From Bacillota bacterium (GTDB taxonomy: Bacteria; Bacillota_I; Bacilli_A; RFN20; CAG-826), in the NCBI GenBank assembly GCA_003501485.1, contig DNPJ01000143.1:3057-29402 (forward strand): a stretch of 26,346 nucleotides of DNA, given 5' to 3'. A program made the translations under genes and the position numbers. Shown here piece by piece: positions 21,995 to 26,346 of this stretch (position 1 is the first letter of the stretch; each line of letters starts with the position of its first letter). Under the pieces are notes generated by a model, which searched no databases, was not told where the DNA came from, and saw nothing but the letters and a program-made list of their open reading frames with translations.

Positions 21995-24591
21995 TATTTT
22001 GCTTCGTACCAAGAACGGCCGAATCCTCCATCAACTTCTAATTTAACATCAAGATTTAATGCATGTTCCATGATGTCTTTAACTAAATTATAAACAATTT
22101 CTTTTTCTTCGTTAGGAACTTTGAACAACAATTCATCGTGAATTTGAAGAATCATTTTAGACTTTAAATTATTTTCTTCCAGTGCTTTGTCAATTTTTAT
22201 CATTGCAATTTTTATTAAATCTGCAGCAGTGCCTTGAATCGGTGCGTTCATAGCGGCTCGTCTTGCAAATTCACGAACTTGATAATTCGAATCATGAACC
22301 TCTCTTAGATATCTTCTTCTCCCCAATAGGGTAGTTACATAGCCATCTTTAACAACTTCTTGAGATATATTTTTAAAATAAGTCGCAATTTCAGGGTATG
22401 CGGTATAAAATGAATCAATAATTTTTCTAGCTTCTTTTGCACTTACACCAATTTGTTCAGCAAGACCCCAATCTGAAATGCCATAAATAATACCAAAATT
22501 TACTGCTTTAGCGCGTCTTCTTTCTTCACTTGTCGGATTATCAGAAAATATCTTTTTGGCGGTTGAATAATGAATATCTTCATTATTTTCAAAGACCTCT
22601 TTGAGGTGTTTTGAGTTTGAAAGAGCCGCTAAAATGCGGAGTTCAATTTGTGAATAATCTAGAGAAAGAATTGAATATTCATCGCCATCATAATAAAAGG
22701 CTTTTCGAATGAGTTTTCCTTCTTCGTCTCTAACAGAAATATTTTGTAAATTTGGTTCACTTGATGAGAGTCGTCCGGTTGATGTTAATGCCTGATTAAA
22801 CATGGCATGTATTTTTCCATCATCATATATTTGTGAAACAAGTCCAACTACATATGTATTATATAATTTTGCGTATTTTCTATATAAAAGTATTTGTTCT
22901 ACAATAGGGTGAACATCCTTGAGCTCTTTAAGAACATCAATAGAAGTAGACATTTTTTTGCTTTGAGCTTTTAACCCTAATTTATTAAACAATATATCGC
23001 CAACTTGTTTTGGAGAATCAACATTGAATTCCTCACCAGCAAGTTCATATATGTTTTGTTTGTAATATTGCATTTTTTCTTTGAACGATTTACCGATTTC
23101 TTCGAGTTTATCTTTGTGAAGTGGGAATCCTTCAATTTCCATATTTGCAAGAACGCTGCATAAAGGAATATCAACCTCGTTAAAAAGTTTTAAACAACCA
23201 AGTTTTTCGATTTCTGTAAATGCTTTTGATGAGATTTTTAATGATGTATATGCAATTTTGGTACATTTTTCAGGATTTGCATTATTAAAAAGCGATATGG
23301 ATTCATCATTTTCAGATATATTTTCTCCAAAAAATCGCATCGTCGATATAACATCAGAAACATTTGATGAGTCTAGAATATAAGACGCAAGTAAAGCATC
23401 GAAAACTAGTCCATCTATTTTAATGTTATGATGTGAAAGACTAACTTTGATAGCTTTGTAATCATATGTATATTTTTGATAGTTTTTGTCTTTTAAAATG
23501 TCCAAAATGGCTTCATCTTTAATTAAATCTTCGAATGATATGTAGTAGTGGTTTTTTCCATCGCTTATACCAAGACCATAAATTGAAGCTCTATTGTAAT
23601 TAATATCTTCTCGATCTAAATAAATGCCAATTTTTTTATCTAAAGCGATATTTTTAAAAGATGAGATAATCTTAATTTCAATTGCATCGCTTGTTTCATC
23701 TTTTTTTAGTAAATTGTTTGGTAATCTATTTAAAAACTGTTTTAATTCATATGTGTTACAAAAAGTATTGATTTTATCAAATTCATAGCCTTGATAAATT
23801 GTATCTTTGACATCAAACGGCATATCTACGTCGATTTTTATTTCCGCTAAATGTTTGCACATTCTCCCTATTTCTTGATGTTCAATAATTGTTTGTCCAA
23901 TTTTGCCTTTCATAGTTGGCGCGGCCTTGACAATTTCTTCAAACGATCCATATTGTTGAATTAATTTAACAGCGGTTTTATCTCCGATACCAGGTATACC
24001 TGGAAGATTATCGCTTGTATCGCCGCGAAGACCTTTATAATCAATAATTTGGATTGGATTAAACCCATACATTTCAGGCATAGTTTTATTGTCCATAATT
24101 ACAATATTACTCATACCAGTTTTAAGGATATAAATTGAAATGTGATCATCGATTAATTGAAGATAATCTTTGTCAGAGGTATAGATTATTACTTCATATC
24201 CTTCTTTGGCTGCTTTTTTAGCATATGTTCCACATAAATCATCGCCTTCATATCCTTCTTTTTCATATGTGAATATATTTAAAGCCGTTAATAATTTACG
24301 GACAATAGGCATTTGAATTTTTAGATCTTCAGGACATTCTTTGCGGTTCGCTTTATAGTCTTTATCTTCCTCGTGTCTAAAAGTTTTTTTACCTGTATCA
24401 AAACCGACAAAAATAGTATCGTTTTCTTTAAGAGAAGATAATATTTTGTTAAGCATATTAGAAAAAGCAAAAATTGCATTTGTTGGTGTTCCATCTTTTG
24501 TTCTCATAATCGATGGATTTGGACCATATGCAGTGGCGTAATAGGCTCTAAATAATAATGAATTACCATCAATAACGTATGCTTTATTCAT
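21994..24591 (-). CDS. polA: DNA polymerase I
   Basis: Gap-filling and primer-removing polymerase. The 865 residues contain a 5'-3' exonuclease (about 1-290: VIDGNSLLFRAYYA, YEGDDLCGTYA, YTSDKDYLQL, LRGDTSDNLPGIPGIGDKTA), a 3'-5' exonuclease-like region (about 300-460) and the A-family polymerase: motif A LDYSQIELRI near 640, motif B RRAKAVNFGIIYG near 695, motif C HDELLF at 818. In the middle region DxE-like (YLDRED) and YDYK segments remain, but where YAAED carries the third catalytic Asp I read YTSLK, so proofreading is probably lost, as in Bacillus. ATG 24591 is nine bases after AGGAG; ATG 24600 touches that site. It overlaps dnaE by eight bases. Confidence 0.96.
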   Translation of the reverse strand: MNKAYVIDGNSLLFRAYYATAYGPNPSIMRTKDGTPTNAIFAFSNMLNKILSSLKENDTIFVGFDTGKKTFRHEEDKDYKANRKECPEDLKIQMPIVRKLLTALNIFTYEKEGYEGDDLCGTYAKKAAKEGYEVIIYTSDKDYLQLIDDHISIYILKTGMSNIVIMDNKTMPEMYGFNPIQIIDYKGLRGDTSDNLPGIPGIGDKTAVKLIQQYGSFEEIVKAAPTMKGKIGQTIIEHQEIGRMCKHLAEIKIDVDMPFDVKDTIYQGYEFDKINTFCNTYELKQFLNRLPNNLLKKDETSDAIEIKIISSFKNIALDKKIGIYLDREDINYNRASIYGLGISDGKNHYYISFEDLIKDEAILDILKDKNYQKYTYDYKAIKVSLSHHNIKIDGLVFDALLASYILDSSNVSDVISTMRFFGENISENDESISLFNNANPEKCTKIAYTSLKISSKAFTEIEKLGCLKLFNEVDIPLCSVLANMEIEGFPLHKDKLEEIGKSFKEKMQYYKQNIYELAGEEFNVDSPKQVGDILFNKLGLKAQSKKMSTSIDVLKELKDVHPIVEQILLYRKYAKLYNTYVVGLVSQIYDDGKIHAMFNQALTSTGRLSSSEPNLQNISVRDEEGKLIRKAFYYDGDEYSILSLDYSQIELRILAALSNSKHLKEVFENNEDIHYSTAKKIFSDNPTSEERRRAKAVNFGIIYGISDWGLAEQIGVSAKEARKIIDSFYTAYPEIATYFKNISQEVVKDGYVTTLLGRRRYLREVHDSNYQVREFARRAAMNAPIQGTAADLIKIAMIKIDKALEENNLKSKMILQIHDELLFKVPNEEKEIVYNLVKDIMEHALNLDVKLEVDGGFGRSWYEAK

Positions 24592-26346
24592 ATTTTTCAT
24601 CTCCTAATGGTATAATTTTATTCACATAAAAATCGTTTCTAGATTCGTTATATTTTCCGTTAATAACAATCAAATTATCTTTGAGCAAGTATGGTTTTGC
24701 TTCTTTAAAAGAATCGCTAAAAATGGTGATATCTATTTCTCCGCTTTCATCATATATTGTTCCAAAAGCCATTAATTCACCTTTTTTAGTTTTCACTATT
24801 CTTATATTCTTTAAAATACATGCAATATTAACAGTATTTGTCGATAGATAAAGATCACTAATATTTGTTAAAGCAATTTTTAATGTTCTTTTAACAATTT
24901 TGAGTGGCGAATCGCTAACCATAATTCCAAGAGTTTCAAATTCTTTATTTAAATTTTCCATCTTGTTATCTTTAACTATATTCATTTTTGGTTTTGGAAA
25001 CATGCCAATATCGATAATATTCTGTCCATCGTCTCCTCCGACCATTGATGCATAATTTAAAGCTTTCGGCATTGATGATCTAAGCGATGCACGCGAAGGG
25101 CAAATATTATCAAAGGCGCCAGCATCAATTAATGAAATAATCTGTTTGCTATTGATTTTATATTTATTTACTCTAACTACGAAATCAAACAAATCTTCGA
25201 ATGGTTTAATTTTGCGTTCTGCCATTATATCTTTGATATTCATCATCATAATACCTTTAACAGCGCTTAAAGGCATAATAATGTTATTACCAATAATTTC
25301 ATAATTATATGAAGAAACATTTATGTCTGGATTTAACAACGAAATTCCGCTTTGTGACATTTCACTAATTGTTGATAAGAAATTCGAGGAATTTGAAGAG
25401 GACAAAATAGATGCATAAAATTCGTTTTTATAATAAGCTTTCAAATATGCCATCTTAGAAGTTAAAAATGCATATCCAATAGCGTGAGATTTATTAAATC
25501 CATAATCACCAAATTTGTAAATCATCTTGTATACATTAGAAGCTTCTTCTTTTGTATAGCCATTGTTTATAGCGCCTTCAATAAACTTTTTCGAATATGA
25601 AGCTAATTTCGTGCTATCTTTTTTGCTTATTGCTCGACGCAATAAATCTGCTTCACCATAACTAAAATTAGCCATTTTATTAGCTATTTGCATTATTTGT
25701 TCTTGGTAAACAATAATGCCATAAGTAGGGGATAAAATATCTTTTAAACCTTCTGAAAGATATGAATATTTTTCGCTATCATGTTTTCTTCTTGCATAAT
25801 GAATGATGTTATCCATTGGGCCAGGACGATAAAGCGCTAAAATAGCGGCAATGTCAAGAAAACAAGTTGGTTGAAGCTCTTTTATAGCTTTCCTCATTCC
25901 TAATGATTCAATTTGGAATAAACCCATTGTTTTCCCTGAGGCAATTAAATCAATTGCGTGTCGGTCGTCGATAGGTATGTCGTCAAAATTAATATCTTTA
26001 TTGTAATTAATTTTTATTCTTTCCAAACATTCTTTTACGGTTGTTAAATTTCTAAGACTGAGCAAGTCCATTTTTAAGAAGTATTGTTCTTCTAAATAAT
26101 CTTTTTCAAAATCAGAAATTAAATTTCCTTCTTCATCAACATCAACAGGCATTTTATAAATTAAATCATCGTTGTTAATGATTATGCCAGCAGCATGCAA
26201 ACCTTTTTGCCTTGGAAGACCTTCAATTTTGCTTGCTAAAGAAACAATTTGCAAATAATATTTGTCTTCATTAACTAGTTTATTAAAATCTTTATTTGTT
26301 TTATAAATTTCTCTTAAAGATAATTTTTCTTCATCTTTTTTAATGC
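24584..26346 (-). CDS. dnaE: DNA polymerase III alpha subunit DnaE, C-terminal part (5' end outside window)
   Basis: Replicative C-family polymerase. The frame is open to the right edge, so 586 C-terminal residues are seen of a protein usually over 1,000 long. Visible: HAAGIIINNDDL, the third catalytic Asp in LKMDLLSLRNLT, ILALYRPGPMDNI, YGIIVYQEQIMQIA, the fingers signature FNKSHAIGYAFLTSKMAYLK, a helix-hairpin-helix region, and a C-terminal OB fold (ILKNIRIVKTKKGELMAFGT). The order fits the DnaE type and not PolC. It is the first visible gene of a replication-repair operon: its stop lies past the polA start, and polA in turn overlaps fpg-coaE. Confidence 0.95.
   Translation of the reverse strand, partial: IKKDEEKLSLREIYKTNKDFNKLVNEDKYYLQIVSLASKIEGLPRQKGLHAAGIIINNDDLIYKMPVDVDEEGNLISDFEKDYLEEQYFLKMDLLSLRNLTTVKECLERIKINYNKDINFDDIPIDDRHAIDLIASGKTMGLFQIESLGMRKAIKELQPTCFLDIAAILALYRPGPMDNIIHYARRKHDSEKYSYLSEGLKDILSPTYGIIVYQEQIMQIANKMANFSYGEADLLRRAISKKDSTKLASYSKKFIEGAINNGYTKEEASNVYKMIYKFGDYGFNKSHAIGYAFLTSKMAYLKAYYKNEFYASILSSSNSSNFLSTISEMSQSGISLLNPDINVSSYNYEIIGNNIIMPLSAVKGIMMMNIKDIMAERKIKPFEDLFDFVVRVNKYKINSKQIISLIDAGAFDNICPSRASLRSSMPKALNYASMVGGDDGQNIIDIGMFPKPKMNIVKDNKMENLNKEFETLGIMVSDSPLKIVKRTLKIALTNISDLYLSTNTVNIACILKNIRIVKTKKGELMAFGTIYDESGEIDITIFSDSFKEAKPYLLKDNLIVINGKYNESRNDFYVNKIIPLGDEKYE

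Noticed and set aside
1..26346. Mollicutes code with TGA read as Trp
   Set aside because: leuS, pepV and the YtpR-domain gene end at TGA in positions that give normal family lengths, and Trp is encoded by TGG.

Overview
The window is AT-rich, gene-dense chromosomal core DNA from a low-GC Gram-positive bacterium, most probably a member of the Bacilli (an uncultured Erysipelotrichales- or RF39-like lineage is my guess). The evidence is the Bacilli-type primosome pair DnaB/DnaI, EzrA, a T-box in front of thrS, an L20-type leader in front of infC-rpmI-rplT, and gene order recalling Bacillus subtilis (ccpA / tyrS / rpsD, ezrA-nifS-thiI, and polA-fpg-coaE near dnaB-dnaI, pfkA and dnaE). TGA is used as a stop and TGG for Trp, so the standard bacterial code applies. 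A shortened threonyl-tRNA synthetase without its TGS domain is a Mollicutes-like touch. I see no mobile element, CRISPR array, tRNA or rRNA gene.

Layout. (1) 1-4882, plus strand: the 3' part of leuS, then coaX, pepV, trmB, a stand-alone YtpR N-terminal domain gene and a nicotinate phosphoribosyltransferase, mostly overlapping or 1-5 bases apart (one operon). (2) 4903-7925, plus: a LacI/CcpA-like regulator with its own promoter and a palindrome in it, then tyrS and an unknown lipoprotein, closed by a bidirectional terminator. (3) 7981-8772, minus: rpsD with a leader and promoter. (4) 8866-13015, plus: ezrA-nifS-thiI, with a perfect 22-bp palindrome at the promoter and a terminator at the end. 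(5) 13066-18241, minus: rplT, rpmI and infC (AUC start, attenuator leader), thrS (T-box, ACC specifier), a ROK sugar kinase and pfkA. (6) 18261-20607, plus: a control region with DnaA boxes, a cre-like site and an 11-codon leader ORF, then dnaB-dnaI. (7) 20597-26346, minus: dnaE (5' end outside the window), polA and a gene fusing Fpg/MutM glycosylase to CoaE dephospho-CoA kinase, all overlapping.

How the genes work together: translation (LeuRS, TyrRS, ThrRS, IF3, S4, L20, L35), tRNA modification (TrmB, NifS-ThiI), cofactor supply (CoaX and CoaE for CoA, nicotinate PRTase for NAD), upper glycolysis (hexose kinase, Pfk), replication and repair (DnaB, DnaI, DnaE, PolA, Fpg) and division (EzrA). 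I find no clearly new multi-gene system. The most notable points are the Fpg-CoaE fusion, the composite DnaA-box/cre-like/leader-ORF region shared by pfkA and dnaB, the stand-alone YtpR N-terminal domain, the CcpA-like regulator lacking CcpA signature residues, and the TGS-less ThrRS.
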